Assembly (NCBI GenBank): GCA_946406145.1
Contig: CAMJJL010000005.1
Location: 1 to 61,038, forward strand
Reading direction: 5' to 3'
Origin: an uncultured Clostridia bacterium
GTDB lineage: Bacteria; Bacillota; Clostridia; Oscillospirales; Acutalibacteraceae
Length of the DNA: 61,038 bases
The notes beneath the pieces are model-generated. The model saw only the letters and a list, made by a program, of their open reading frames with translations. It was not told the origin of the DNA and did no database searches. Below are positions 8,537 through 17,272 of the stretch, in pieces. Made by a program: the position numbers and the translations under genes. Positions within the stretch are counted from its first letter, which is position 1. Every line of letters begins with the position of its first letter.

Positions 8537-8564
8537 TTGCAACATGGAAGAAGTATGTTATAAT
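8537..8564 (+). promoter_or_regulatory. Promoter of the ComM-like gene
   Basis: TTGCAA (8537-8542), 16-base spacer, TATAAT (8559-8564). The leader is about 110 bases and I see no terminator in it. Confidence 0.65.
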
Positions 8565-8682
8565 ACAATTGCAGCTATTCGAACATAAAGGCGATAACCG
8601 ATTACGGTGTTGTTTCGGGTTTTGTATTGACAAAATAGCTGTTGTAATTTGTCAACAAACGGCAAAAAAAGAAGGGTAAATT

Positions 8683-10206
8683 ATGGTAGTAAAATGCAAC
8701 AGCCTCGGATTATTCGGACTGAATACCTACGCAATCGAGATCGAAGCCGACCTCTCGCGCGGAATGGCGGCGTTTGACATCGTCGGACTGCCCGATACGG
8801 CAGTGAAGGAGAGCAGGGATCGTGTGCGTTCCGCAATGAAAAACTGCGGCTTTGAATTTCCGAATTCGCGCCTGATCCTCAACCTGGCGCCCGCCGATAT
8901 CAAGAAGGAAGGTCCTTTGTATGATTTGCCGATCCTGATCACGGTGCTCAAGGCGACGCGACAGATCAACGCCAATACCGATGACAGCGCGTTTATCGGC
9001 GAGCTGTCGCTTTCGGGTGAGCTGCGCGGCGTCAACGGCGTGCTGCCGATGGCGATCGCCGCACGTGAACAGGGCTTGAAGAAGCTCTATGTCCCTGCCG
9101 TCAACGCCAACGAGGGAGCAGTGGTGGACGGGCTTGAGGTCTATCCCGTGACACATGTATTTGAGCTGATTGACCACTTGACGGGGCGCAGACAGATCGA
9201 GCCTTCCGTCTTTCAAAACAGCGATCAGCTGCCCGACAGCACGCTGGATTTCTCACAGGTGAAGGGTCAGGCGGAGGCGAAACGCGCGTTGGAGATCGCC
9301 GCTGCCGGCGGACACAACGTCCTCTTGATCGGCTCTCCCGGCGCCGGCAAAAGCATGCTCGCGAAACGCATGGTGACCATTCTGCCCGAGATGACCTTTG
9401 AGGAGACCATCGAGACGACCAAGATTCATTCGATCGCCGGTACCCTGCCCAAGGGCTCGGGGCTGATCACGATGCGGCCGTTTCGCTCACCCCACCACAC
9501 GATCACCCGTGTAGGCATGACGGGCGGCGGTACCACTCCCAAGCCCGGTGAGATCTCGCTCGCGCATAACGGCGTGCTGTTCCTCGATGAGCTGCCCGAG
9601 TTTCAGCGAACGGCGTTGGAGGTGCTGCGCCAGCCGCTCGAGGACGGCGTGGTATCGATCTCTCGCGCTCACGGTACCTATACCTATCCCTCCGAGTTCA
9701 TGTTGATCGCCGCGATGAATCCCTGTCCCTGCGGCTACTATAACCACCCGAAAAAGCAGTGCTCTTGCTCGGACGCGGCGGTGCATAAATACCTCAACCG
9801 CGTGTCGGGTCCCCTGCTCGACCGCATCGACATCCATATCGAGGTGCCGCCGGTGGAGTATGACGACCTGACCGCTAAAAGCGGCGAGGAACCCTCCGAC
9901 GATATTCGCAGGCGCGTCAATGCCGCGCGCGCGATCCAGACGGAGCGATTTCAGCAATCGAAAACCAAGTGCAACGCGCATATCGAGGCGGCGATGTTTG
10001 AGGATGTCTGCCGGATCGATGACAAGGCGGATCGGATGCTGAAAACGGCGTTCGATAAGCTCGGCATGACGGCACGTGCCTATGACCGTATCATGAAGGT
10101 AGCGCGAACGATCGCCGACCTCGACCAAAGCGAGGTCATCCGCGCGCCGCACATCAGCGAGGCGATCCAGTACCGCTCCCTCGACAGAAAGTACTGGCAT
10201 GAATAA
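8683..10206 (+). CDS. YifB/ComM family Mg-chelatase-like AAA+ ATPase
   Basis: A 507-residue ComM/YifB protein. An N-terminal ChlI-like domain (about 20-140) precedes the AAA+ core with Walker A GSPGAGKSMLAKR near residue 222 and Walker B VLFLDELPEF near 305. A C-terminal Mg-chelatase lid and a CPCGYYNHPKKQCSC zinc-like cysteine cluster follow. In Proteobacteria ComM is a hexameric helicase that promotes branch migration during natural transformation; in Clostridia the role is assumed by homology only. The annotation 'magnesium chelatase' found in databases is misleading. Length and order match the family throughout. Confidence 0.9.
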   Translation: MVVKCNSLGLFGLNTYAIEIEADLSRGMAAFDIVGLPDTAVKESRDRVRSAMKNCGFEFPNSRLILNLAPADIKKEGPLYDLPILITVLKATRQINANTDDSAFIGELSLSGELRGVNGVLPMAIAAREQGLKKLYVPAVNANEGAVVDGLEVYPVTHVFELIDHLTGRRQIEPSVFQNSDQLPDSTLDFSQVKGQAEAKRALEIAAAGGHNVLLIGSPGAGKSMLAKRMVTILPEMTFEETIETTKIHSIAGTLPKGSGLITMRPFRSPHHTITRVGMTGGGTTPKPGEISLAHNGVLFLDELPEFQRTALEVLRQPLEDGVVSISRAHGTYTYPSEFMLIAAMNPCPCGYYNHPKKQCSCSDAAVHKYLNRVSGPLLDRIDIHIEVPPVEYDDLTAKSGEEPSDDIRRRVNAARAIQTERFQQSKTKCNAHIEAAMFEDVCRIDDKADRMLKTAFDKLGMTARAYDRIMKVARTIADLDQSEVIRAPHISEAIQYRSLDRKYWHE

Positions 10207-10254
10207 GGGCGGTATTTGACGCAGCAAACCTTTATTGAATAAAACCGAAGCGAC

Positions 10255-10293
10255 AAACAGGAGGTTATCCGATCAGCGGACAACCTCCTGTTT
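10255..10293. terminator. Bidirectional terminator between comM-like and NapH-like genes
   Basis: AAACAGGAGGTTaTCCG pairs with CGGAcAACCTCCTGTTT around a short loop, with T-rich flanks on both strands. It serves two convergent genes. Confidence 0.8.
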
Positions 10294-10314
10294 GTATTTT
10301 GTGGAATCAATCGA

Positions 10315-11136
10315 TTATTTCAACGCTTTTTTCGGGCATACCTTGGTACATTCGTAGCATAAAATACATTCGGTGGCATTTTTTCGCTTGCGGCTGTTGT
10401 TGTCGACCTCGACGTCCATGGGGCAGACCTTTTTGCATTTGCCGCAGTGAACACATTTGCTTTCGTTGCATTTGACGCGGATGAGGGAAAAGTAGCTCAT
10501 CGGTTTTAAGAAAACCGTGATCGGGCAGATGTATTTGCAGAAAGCGCGATTATCCTTGAAGGCGAACGCGAGAATGATTCCGACGGCATAATACAGGAGG
10601 TTGCCGCCGAGGAACAGCCAGAACATGATGCGCTCGAGGTTGCCGACGTGCGTCAGGAACAGCGCCGCGACAAGGATCAGCGAAGCGGCGAAGGTAAGGT
10701 AGCGGATGAAGCCGAGCTTTTTGCGCGGCGCCTGCGGCGTTTTATAAGGCAGCAGATCGAGGATCATTGCCGTCCAGCAGGCGTATCCGCACCATCCGCG
10801 TCCGAAGATCAGCGGACCGAAGATTTTGGCGACGGCATAATGGATGGTTGCCGCTTCAAAAACGCCTGTGAACAGGTAGTACCAAAACCCCTCGATCTGC
10901 ATATTCTCATTGCAGATCAAACCGAGATAGACCAGCATATAGCTGCCCACTGCGAACTGGACGAATCGCCGCGCGTGTTTCCAACCGGCGATATAAAGCG
11001 CCAGTCCGACCGCGATACAGGTGCCGATATAGGAGAAGTTGAACAGATAAAAAAGATTATCCAGTGTCAGCCACAGTGTGATCGCGATCGCCTCAAACAC
11101 GGCGAAGATGAGAAAAGCAGGAAGATATTTCTTCAT
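10315..11136 (-). CDS. NapH/YccM-like membrane 4Fe-4S ferredoxin protein
   Basis: A 273-residue protein with about six membrane helices in the first 200 residues and two 4Fe-4S motifs at the end (CVHCGKCKKVCP and CILCYECTKVCP). Two membrane-side cysteine pairs, GWCGYACW and FCKYICPITV, match the NapH/RnfD-neighbour/YccM 4Fe-4S binding family. Such proteins pass electrons between the quinone or flavin level and soluble ferredoxins; the partner here is not evident. It stands alone behind its own promoter, facing a terminator shared with the ComM-like gene. Confidence 0.8.
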   Translation of the reverse strand: MKKYLPAFLIFAVFEAIAITLWLTLDNLFYLFNFSYIGTCIAVGLALYIAGWKHARRFVQFAVGSYMLVYLGLICNENMQIEGFWYYLFTGVFEAATIHYAVAKIFGPLIFGRGWCGYACWTAMILDLLPYKTPQAPRKKLGFIRYLTFAASLILVAALFLTHVGNLERIMFWLFLGGNLLYYAVGIILAFAFKDNRAFCKYICPITVFLKPMSYFSLIRVKCNESKCVHCGKCKKVCPMDVEVDNNSRKRKNATECILCYECTKVCPKKALK

Positions 11137-11167
11137 AACAGGGTTCCTTTCATGGTGTTACCCCATC

Positions 11168-11196
11168 ATTATAACCCAACTGATTCATCGGTGCAA
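11168..11196 (-). promoter_or_regulatory. Promoter of the NapH-like gene
   Basis: Minus strand TTGCAC (11196-11191), 17-base spacer, TATAAT (11173-11168). Confidence 0.7.
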
Positions 11197-11361
11197 GCTG
11201 ATATCAATCATTGAAAAAGCAAATTTGCGGAAGTGCGGAAAATAAGCGGAATTGATTACAAAATAATTACATAAAAGAATAATAATTATAGAAAAAGCAT
11301 ACAGAGCGCTCCAATAAAAACATACAAAATCACTAAAAAAGATTACAAAAGTTATTTTCGG

Positions 11362-11390
11362 TTGACATTACGTCGTCTTTGTATTATCGT
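11362..11390 (+). promoter_or_regulatory. Promoter and hairpin-rich leader of murA
   Basis: TTGACA (11362-11367) with a 17-base spacer to TATCGT (11385-11390). The predicted leader of about 180 bases holds three hairpins: GTGTGC/GCACGC near 11415, ACGCGA/TCGCGT near 11455, and CGCCGC/GCGGCG near 11500. None carries a T-tract. Confidence 0.5.
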
Positions 11391-11574
11391 ATTGTATAAG
11401 CAGAATAGGCTTAGTGTGCGGAATTGCACGCAAAAACAGAACCACTTGATTCATACGCGAGCTTATCGCGTGACATATATCGGAGCGTCTGCTCAGGGCG
11501 CCGCTTTTTGCGGCGGATGATGTGAGCGGATAAAAAACAGAAACGATAGAGCAGTTGTTAGGAAGTGTACAGAT

Positions 11575-12867
11575 TTGGAAAAGATAGTTATCAACGGCGG
11601 AAGGCCTTTATTCGGCGAAGTGACCGTCAGCGGCGCAAAGAACGCGGCGGTGGCGATCATCCCTGCGGTAGTGCTGTGTGACGAGCCCTGCCGTATCGAG
11701 AATATCCCGAACATCTCCGACGTGTCACTGATCGCGAATATCCTGCAGGATATGGGCGCGATGGTGCGCAGAGTCGATAAGAATACGTTGGATATCGATC
11801 CGAGACCCATCAACACATGGGAGGCGACTCATGACGCGGTTCGCGGTATGCGCGCATCCTACTATCTGTTGGGCGCGTTGTTGGGACGTTTCCATAACGC
11901 TAAGGTCGCCCTGCCCGGCGGCTGTAACTTCGGTGTGCGTCCGATCGACCAGCATCTCAAGGGCTTTGCGATGATGGGCGCGCATAATGAGCTGGTCAAC
12001 GGCGCTGTCATTGAGAGCACCACCTCGGGCACCTTCCACGGCGCGCGAGTGTATTTCGATACCGTATCGGTCGGCTCGACCATCAACCTGATGCTCGCCG
12101 CTGTCAAGGCGGAGGGTCAGACCATTCTTGAGAATGCCGCCAAGGAACCGCATATCGTTGATTTGGCGAACTTCCTCAACTCCATGGGCGCTAACATCCG
12201 CGGCGCCGGTACCGACGTTATCAAGATCCGCGGCGTGGATTATCTGCGCGGCGTCACCTATTCCATCATCCCCGACCAGATCGAGGCGGGCACCTATATG
12301 GCTGCCGCTGCCGCGACCAGAGGCAAGGTCACGATTCGCAACATCACACCGAAGCACCTTGAGAGCATCAGCTCCAAGCTGATGGAGATGGGCTGTGAAA
12401 TCGAAGAATATGATGAGGCGGTCATCGTAGACGCGACCAAGCGTCCGCTCAACCGCGTCAACATCAAGACGATGCCTCATCCCGGCTTCCCGACCGACTG
12501 TCAGCCGCAGTTTGTCGCGCTGCTGTCCACCGTCAAGGGAACCTCCATTGTGAATGAGAGCGTGTGGGATAATCGTTATCAGTATGTCAGTGAGCTCGTC
12601 CGCATGGGCGCGAAGATCTCTGTCGAGGGCAGACTCGCGATCATTGAGGGCGGTAAGCTGACCGGCGCTCCCGTCAAGGCGACCGACCTGCGTGCAGGCG
12701 CGGCGATGGTGATTGCCGGACTGGTGGCAGACGGCACCACGAATATCTCGAACATCAATTATATTGAGCGCGGCTATTCGGATGTGGTCACCAAGTTCCA
12801 GAGTCTGGGCGCGGATATCAAGAAAATCTACCTCTCCGATCGCGATAATATCGCGACGACAGCTTAA
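11575..12867 (+). CDS. murA: UDP-N-acetylglucosamine 1-carboxyvinyltransferase MurA
   Basis: First committed enzyme of peptidoglycan precursor synthesis: transfers enolpyruvate from PEP to UDP-GlcNAc in the cytoplasm. The 430 residues fold as the EPSP-synthase-like inside-out barrel. Lys22-Asn23 (SGAKNAAV) and the active-site Cys117 in [13 protein letters not shown] are present; this cysteine is the one attacked by fosfomycin. The start is TTG at 11575, with AGGAAGTG upstream and an in-frame stop before any ATG. It is monocistronic, closed by a terminator at 12879. Confidence 0.95.
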   Translation: MEKIVINGGRPLFGEVTVSGAKNAAVAIIPAVVLCDEPCRIENIPNISDVSLIANILQDMGAMVRRVDKNTLDIDPRPINTWEATHDAVRGMRASYYLLGALLGRFHNAKVALPGGCNFGVRPIDQHLKGFAMMGAHNELVNGAVIESTTSGTFHGARVYFDTVSVGSTINLMLAAVKAEGQTILENAAKEPHIVDLANFLNSMGANIRGAGTDVIKIRGVDYLRGVTYSIIPDQIEAGTYMAAAAATRGKVTIRNITPKHLESISSKLMEMGCEIEEYDEAVIVDATKRPLNRVNIKTMPHPGFPTDCQPQFVALLSTVKGTSIVNESVWDNRYQYVSELVRMGAKISVEGRLAIIEGGKLTGAPVKATDLRAGAAMVIAGLVADGTTNISNINYIERGYSDVVTKFQSLGADIKKIYLSDRDNIATTA

Positions 12868-12878
12868 TCGAAGATTTT

Positions 12879-12903
12879 AAAAGCCACCTCAGGGTGGCTT
12901 TTC
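12879..12903 (+). terminator. Terminator of murA
   Basis: AAAAGCCACC (12879-12888) and GGTGGCTTTT (12893-12902) form a short-loop hairpin ending in T residues 12 bases after the stop. Confidence 0.85.
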
Positions 12904-12992
12904 TAATGAGTAATGCATAAATAATACTGAAAAATAAACGGTGGGCGCTGCCCACACCGGATGGTAGTTTTAGAAGGGATCATTTTACATCA

Positions 12993-13781
12993 ATGGCTAA
13001 AATCGTACCGCTCTTCTCATCGAGCAAGGGCAATTCCTATTACATACAGGGCAACGGCTCTGCGATATTGATCGACGCCGGCCGCAACCTCAAACAGCTT
13101 GAGCTGGCGCTTTCGGCAAACGAGCTTTCACTGCGCAGCGTCAGCGCGATCTTTGTCACACATGAGCACTCCGACCATATCAGCGCGCTTAAGGTGCTGC
13201 TCAAGCGCTATGATATTCCGCTCTATGCCTCTCGCGGCACGCTCGCGTATCTGGCGCAGAACGACAAGGTTCCTGCGACAGCGAGCTTGAACGTGATCGA
13301 GGATGGGATCGAGACGGATGACTTTCGCGTACAGCGCGTCGCGACCTCGCATGACGCGGCGGAGCCGTGCGGCTACTTTATCACCACGCCCGACGGCAGG
13401 AGGGTGAGCGTTGTGACCGACACGGGATACTTGACCGATGAAGCGCGTACGGCGATCTCCCGCTCCCATCTCGCGGTCGTTGAATCCAATCACGATATCG
13501 ATATGCTCCGCGAGGGCATGTATCCGTATATCTTGAAGAAGCGGATCCTGTCCGATAACGGACATCTGAGCAATGCCGCCTGTGCTCAGGCGATGCCCGG
13601 TTTTGTCGGCGCAGGACTGACGCGGATCATCCTCGGACATTTGAGTGAGGAGAACAACACGCCGCATCTCGCGCTGAATGAAACGATCGATTCTCTCAAC
13701 CGTGCCGGAATGGTGCTGAACGCCGACTATACACTCGACGTTGCCCCCGTCGTCACTAACGGAAAATCCGTGATATTTTGA
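12993..13781 (+). CDS. YycJ/WalJ-like metallo-beta-lactamase-fold hydrolase
   Basis: A 262-residue metallo-hydrolase with the THEHSDHISAL metal motif near residue 50, a second His in TSHDAAEP, Asp in SVVTDTGYL and His in ILGHLSEENN. Overall it matches the YycJ/WalJ group, which accompanies the WalRK cell-wall regulators in Bacilli and has been linked to DNA repair exonuclease activity. Here there is no walRK; it stands between murA and rlmH. In many Firmicutes the yycJ - rlmH (yydA) neighbourhood is conserved, which supports the call. Confidence 0.85.
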   Translation: MAKIVPLFSSSKGNSYYIQGNGSAILIDAGRNLKQLELALSANELSLRSVSAIFVTHEHSDHISALKVLLKRYDIPLYASRGTLAYLAQNDKVPATASLNVIEDGIETDDFRVQRVATSHDAAEPCGYFITTPDGRRVSVVTDTGYLTDEARTAISRSHLAVVESNHDIDMLREGMYPYILKKRILSDNGHLSNAACAQAMPGFVGAGLTRIILGHLSEENNTPHLALNETIDSLNRAGMVLNADYTLDVAPVVTNGKSVIF

Positions 13782-13842
13782 TGGTAGGGTGCGGTGATGT
13801 ATCATATAACAGAAGGTAGTCTTTCGTAAAAAGGCAACCCTC

Positions 13843-13970
13843 CGACCAATTTGCCTCAGTCGGCAAATTGCCACCTCCCTTAGAAAAGGGAGGCTGATAA
13901 GCGTACCGTAAATAACAAAGCCCTTCAAAGGGTTCGGCGAGAGCAAGACCTCGCCCTACAGGAGTGATCT
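13843..13970. repeat. Two fused dispersed repeats ahead of rlmH
   Basis: The first part is GGCAACCCTCCGACC...GCCACCTCCCTTAGAAAAGGGAGGC, the same type as at 3276-3340. The second is AAGCCCTTCAAAGGGTTCGGCGAGAGC...CGCCCTAC, and its end provides the AGGAG ribosome site of rlmH. Confidence 0.65.
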
Positions 13971-13974
13971 CTAT

Positions 13975-14454
13975 ATGCTTACGATCAACATCATCTGTGT
14001 CGGCAAGCTTAAGGAACGGTATTGGCGCGACGCGGTCGAAGAATACAGCAAGCGAATGAAGCCGTTGTGCAAACTGAATATCGTGGAACTCAGTGAAGAA
14101 CGCATAGGCGATGACCCGTCAGACGCGCAGATCAGACATACGATCACTGCAGAGAGTGAGCGGATCATGCAAAAGCTCGGCAAGGGCGATCATGTGATCG
14201 CGATGTGCGTGGAGGGCAGGAACATCAGCTCCGAGGAGCTGTCGCAAAAGCTCGAGGACATCAGCATGACGCACAGCACAATCGATTTGATCATCGGCGG
14301 CAGCTGGGGACTGAGCGACGACCTCAAGGCGCGTGCGGATAGTAAGCTCAGCATGGGGAAGATGACCTTTCCGCATCAGCTGTGCCGCGTGATGCTGCTC
14401 GAACAGCTCTACCGAGCGTTCCAGATCTCCGGAGGAACCAAATATCATAAATAA
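13975..14454 (+). CDS. rlmH: 23S rRNA (pseudouridine1915-N3)-methyltransferase RlmH
   Basis: SPOUT-family methyltransferase that modifies pseudouridine 1915 in helix 69 of 23S rRNA on assembled 70S ribosomes. It has 159 residues, the usual length, with the knot region LIIGGSWGLS (about 104-113) and the C-terminal FPHQLCRVMLLEQLYRAFQI tail of the family. The ribosome site AGGAG lies 10 bases ahead of the ATG, inside the end of a dispersed repeat. The TTGACA of the antisense RNA promoter begins two bases after its stop. Confidence 0.93.
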   Translation: MLTINIICVGKLKERYWRDAVEEYSKRMKPLCKLNIVELSEERIGDDPSDAQIRHTITAESERIMQKLGKGDHVIAMCVEGRNISSEELSQKLEDISMTHSTIDLIIGGSWGLSDDLKARADSKLSMGKMTFPHQLCRVMLLEQLYRAFQISGGTKYHK

Positions 14455-14456
14455 TG

Positions 14457-14484
14457 TTGACAACAAAGTAAAACATGCTATAAT
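14457..14484 (+). promoter_or_regulatory. Promoter of the candidate antitoxin RNA
   Basis: TTGACA (14457-14462), 16-base spacer ending in an extended TGC, TATAAT (14479-14484). This is a consensus-grade promoter that drives no open reading frame before the terminator at 14533-14571. Confidence 0.8.
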
Positions 14485-14490
14485 ATAAAT

Positions 14491-14572
14491 ACAAGGAGCT
14501 ATCCGATAGACGGTTAGCCCAATTGGTTTATGAAAAAATAACCGCGCTGGGCAAGAGGGCGGTTATTTTTTT
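14491..14572 (+). ncRNA. Candidate antisense antitoxin RNA of a type I toxin-antitoxin locus
   Basis: A transcript of about 80 bases is predicted between a consensus promoter and a strong terminator. It opens with a CAAGGAGCTATC segment and has no plausible reading frame. Its 3' end overlaps the end of a 21-residue hydrophobic peptide gene on the other strand, so it is antisense to the toxin stop codon and last Lys codons. Its AUAACCGC (14538-14545) can also pair with GCGGUUAU in the toxin leader (14707-14700). This is inferred from sequence alone. Confidence 0.6.
14533..14571. terminator. Shared bidirectional terminator of the toxin and antisense RNAs
   Basis: AAAAAATAACCGC (14533-14545) and GCGGTTATTTTTT (14559-14571) are a perfect 13-base inverted repeat with a 13-base loop and T-tracts on both strands. 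Confidence 0.9.
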
Positions 14573-14628
14573 ATGGATAAAATGATACACATGATGATTA
14601 ACAATGTAACGATCGTTGCATATTCCAT
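14563..14628 (-). CDS. Small hydrophobic type I toxin-like peptide
   Basis: A 21-residue peptide starting MEYATIVTLL, with a single hydrophobic membrane-spanning core and a C-terminal IKK. It is preceded by AAAGGAGGGTGA (14645-14634), an almost perfect anti-16S match, six bases before ATG 14628. Its stop and last two Lys codons lie in the arm of a terminator shared with a convergent RNA. Promoter, leader, size and layout fit the Fst/TxpA kind of type I toxins that insert in the membrane. I do not recognise a named family. The frame is too short for ordinary gene calling. Confidence 0.6.
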   Translation of the reverse strand: MEYATIVTLLIIMCIILSIKK

Positions 14629-14740
14629 TATCTTCACCCTCCTTTCCTGCTGCGTGTGAGCACAGAGCGGAGGGTATATGCCCTCCGATGTTGAGAGGGA
14701 TAACCGCCTACCGTATATGGAGATAACTCCTTGCAGATCG

Positions 14741-14769
14741 ATTATATCAAAACACACTTTGAGGGTAAA
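14741..14769 (-). promoter_or_regulatory. Promoter and leader of the toxin-like gene
   Basis: Minus strand TTTACC (14769-14764), 17-base spacer, TATAAT (14746-14741). The leader of about 105 bases contains CGGAGGG/CCCTCCG (hairpin at 14690-14671). Its ACCCTCC can alternatively pair with the toxin ribosome site GGAGGGT. Confidence 0.7.
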
Positions 14770-14839
14770 TATATTTTCCTAAATTGTAATGAATTCGTAA
14801 TAGTGATTACATATCAAGAAGCTATTTGGAGGTGAGAAT

Positions 14840-16528
14840 ATGGCATTTGACGGAATCATGATGACGATGGTGCGGCGCGAAATGAGCGACTTGCTGATCG
14901 GCTCGCGCGTCAGTCAGATTTATCAGCCGGCGCGCGATGAGCTGGTGGTTGCGTTTCGTACGCAGGACGGCGCCAAAAAGGTGCTGATCCGCCTGTCGGA
15001 TGCGCCGCGTGTGCATATCTCCGCCTGCTCGATCGAAAATCCTCCCGTACCGCCGATGCTGTGTATGCTACTCAGAAAACGCCTCAGCGGCGCAAGGCTC
15101 AGCGATATCACCCAGCCGAAAAACGAGCGCGTATTGTGCCTGCATTTTGAGGCGATCAATGAGATCGGCGATCGTGAACAGCTGCGGCTGTATATCGAGA
15201 TCATGGGACGCTACTCCAATGCCGTTCTCACCGACGGTGAGGACAGGGTCATCGACACGGTGCGGAGGATCGATTTCTCTGTATCCGAGGAGCGCGTCCT
15301 GCTCCCGAAGATGCCGTATGAGCTGCCCCGTATGCAGGATAAGCTGTGTATCGAAGAGTGCACGCCCGAAGAGATCGTCGAGCGGATCGAGGCGCTGGGC
15401 GGAGATGACCGCGCGGTGCTGAACACCATCCAAGGCACTTCGCCGATGGTCGCGCGTGAGATTTGTTTCCGCGCTGCGGACAGCGATATGCTCACGCAGG
15501 TGCAGGCGCTCAAAGAGATGGTCACATCCGGCAGGGGAGAGCCGACCTTGATCGATAAGGCAGACGGCTCGCCGATGGATTTTTGCTTTATGGATGTGCG
15601 CCAGTACGAGGGCGCGCTGAATGTCCGACATTTCGATACCTACAGCGAGCTGCTCGATACCTTCTTTTCCGACCGCGACCGTATCGCGCGGATGAAGGCG
15701 AAATCCGCCGATATCGGTAAGCTGCTGAGCAATACCATCGACCGCTTATCGCGCAAGATCAATCTGCAAAGAGCGGATCTAAAGAAGTGCGCCGACCGCG
15801 AACAACTGCGGATCAAGGGTGATCTCTTGCAGGCGAACCTGTACCGCATTGAGCGCGGAGCAAGCGCCGTAACCGTAGAGAATTTCTATGCCGAGAATAA
15901 CGCGCCGCTCACCATCCGTCTCAATCCCACGATCTCGCCGGCGATGAACGCTCAGCGATTCTATAAAGCGTATAATAAGGCAAAGACGCGTGAAACAATG
16001 CTCACCGAGCAGATCGAAAAGGCGACGGAGGAGCTCAGCTACATAGAGAGCGTGCAGGATGAGTTGTCGCGCTGTGAAACGGAATCGGAGCTGTCTGCGA
16101 TCCGCGCGGAGCTGAAAGAACAGGGATATCTCAAGGCGCAAAAGGGGAATGTCAAGCGCAAGGACAAGCCCCTGCCGCCGATCGAGTACACAAGCTCCGA
16201 CGGATTCCGTATACTGGTCGGCAGGAACAATAAACAGAATGATCTTTTGACGCTGAAAACGGCGCAAAAGAACGATATGTGGCTGCATACCAAGGGCATC
16301 CACGGCACGCACGTCATCATCTGTGCCGAGGGAAAAGAGATCAGCGATACCGCGATCACGGAAGCGGCACAGATCGCCGCCGCTCACAGCAAGGGCAGGG
16401 ACAGCACGCAGGTGCCGGTCGATTACACTCGCGTCAAAAACGTGAGTAAGCCGAACGGCGCTCTGCCAGGTAAGGTGATCTATGTGCACTATAACACGGT
16501 GTACGTCAAGCCGAACATACCATCCTGA
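14840..16528 (+). CDS. rqcH: RqcH/NFACT family ribosome quality control protein
   Basis: Bacterial Rqc2 homologue that binds obstructed 50S subunits and, with tRNA-Ala, adds C-terminal alanine tails marking stalled chains for degradation. The 562 residues show NFACT-N (MAFDGIMMTMVRREM...), a central helix-hairpin and coiled-coil part (about 300-430) and NFACT-R with DMWLHTKGIHGTHVII near 475-490. The usual length is 560-580. GGAGGTGAG directs the start. A Nudix gene follows 15 bases later and is probably cotranscribed. Confidence 0.92.
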   Translation: MAFDGIMMTMVRREMSDLLIGSRVSQIYQPARDELVVAFRTQDGAKKVLIRLSDAPRVHISACSIENPPVPPMLCMLLRKRLSGARLSDITQPKNERVLCLHFEAINEIGDREQLRLYIEIMGRYSNAVLTDGEDRVIDTVRRIDFSVSEERVLLPKMPYELPRMQDKLCIEECTPEEIVERIEALGGDDRAVLNTIQGTSPMVAREICFRAADSDMLTQVQALKEMVTSGRGEPTLIDKADGSPMDFCFMDVRQYEGALNVRHFDTYSELLDTFFSDRDRIARMKAKSADIGKLLSNTIDRLSRKINLQRADLKKCADREQLRIKGDLLQANLYRIERGASAVTVENFYAENNAPLTIRLNPTISPAMNAQRFYKAYNKAKTRETMLTEQIEKATEELSYIESVQDELSRCETESELSAIRAELKEQGYLKAQKGNVKRKDKPLPPIEYTSSDGFRILVGRNNKQNDLLTLKTAQKNDMWLHTKGIHGTHVIICAEGKEISDTAITEAAQIAAAHSKGRDSTQVPVDYTRVKNVSKPNGALPGKVIYVHYNTVYVKPNIPS

Positions 16529-16543
16529 TGACAGGAGATACAG

Positions 16544-17038
16544 ATGAATCAAGATTGTTGCTTTACAGAGGGAAAAGATTGGTTCCGATACCGAGCCGCT
16601 GCGATCATCGTCGAGGACGGATGCGTCCTGATGGTCGGAAACGAAAAGGAAGACTATCTCTATTCGGTCGGCGGCGGCGTCCATCACGGAGAAACAGCCC
16701 GGCAGGCGGTTTTACGCGAGACATTCGAGGAAACGGGTGTTCGGTATGAGATCGACCGGCTTGCCGTAGTTCACGAGAATTTTTGGAATGGTGACGGCGC
16801 CTATGACAAAGGCTTATCCTGTCACGAGATTTCGCTGTATTTCTTAATGAAACCGCGCGGCACACAGGAGCTGCACAGCGACAGCTATACGCACTTCAAC
16901 GATAAAGAAAGCATGACTTGGGTACCGATCGATCAGCTGGATCAATATCGGTTCTATCCCACATTCCTGAAGGATTATCTCGACACGAAACACGATGCGG
17001 TCGAGCATATCGTTACCGATGAAAGAACAGTGAAATAA
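16544..17038 (+). CDS. Nudix hydrolase
   Basis: A 164-residue Nudix-fold pyrophosphohydrolase. The Nudix box reads GGVHHGETARQAVLRETFEE followed by TG, giving all the conserved G, E, R, E, EE and G positions for Mg2+ binding. Substrate (nucleotide diphosphate-X) cannot be told from sequence. The start ATG 16544 has AGGAGAT upstream and follows rqcH by 15 bases. It is followed by about 230 bases without a gene, holding the next promoter. Confidence 0.88.
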   Translation: MNQDCCFTEGKDWFRYRAAAIIVEDGCVLMVGNEKEDYLYSVGGGVHHGETARQAVLRETFEETGVRYEIDRLAVVHENFWNGDGAYDKGLSCHEISLYFLMKPRGTQELHSDSYTHFNDKESMTWVPIDQLDQYRFYPTFLKDYLDTKHDAVEHIVTDERTVK

Positions 17039-17137
17039 AAAACTATTTTGGTGATTTTATATGCACAAAAGAGGGAAGGTTTGTATACTTTGCCGATTTT
17101 GTGCATTTTTCTTTTTATTTTCTAATTCGGAAAATAA

Positions 17138-17166
17138 TTGACTTTTCGATTTAGTATTATTATCGT
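17138..17166 (+). promoter_or_regulatory. Promoter of the Na/Pi cotransporter gene
   Basis: TTGACT (17138-17143), 17-base spacer, TATCGT (17161-17166), the same unusual -10 as in front of murA. The ~100-base leader includes a GTATCGC..GCGATAC hairpin (about 17212-17229). Confidence 0.55.
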
Positions 17167-17272
17167 AGGGTAATTTGAAAACACCCTGCATCAAATCATA
17201 GAGTATCGCCCTCGCGATACCCGCATTTCAGCTTTATTTCTCAGCAAAAAGCTGCAAAACACGGAGTTCAAA

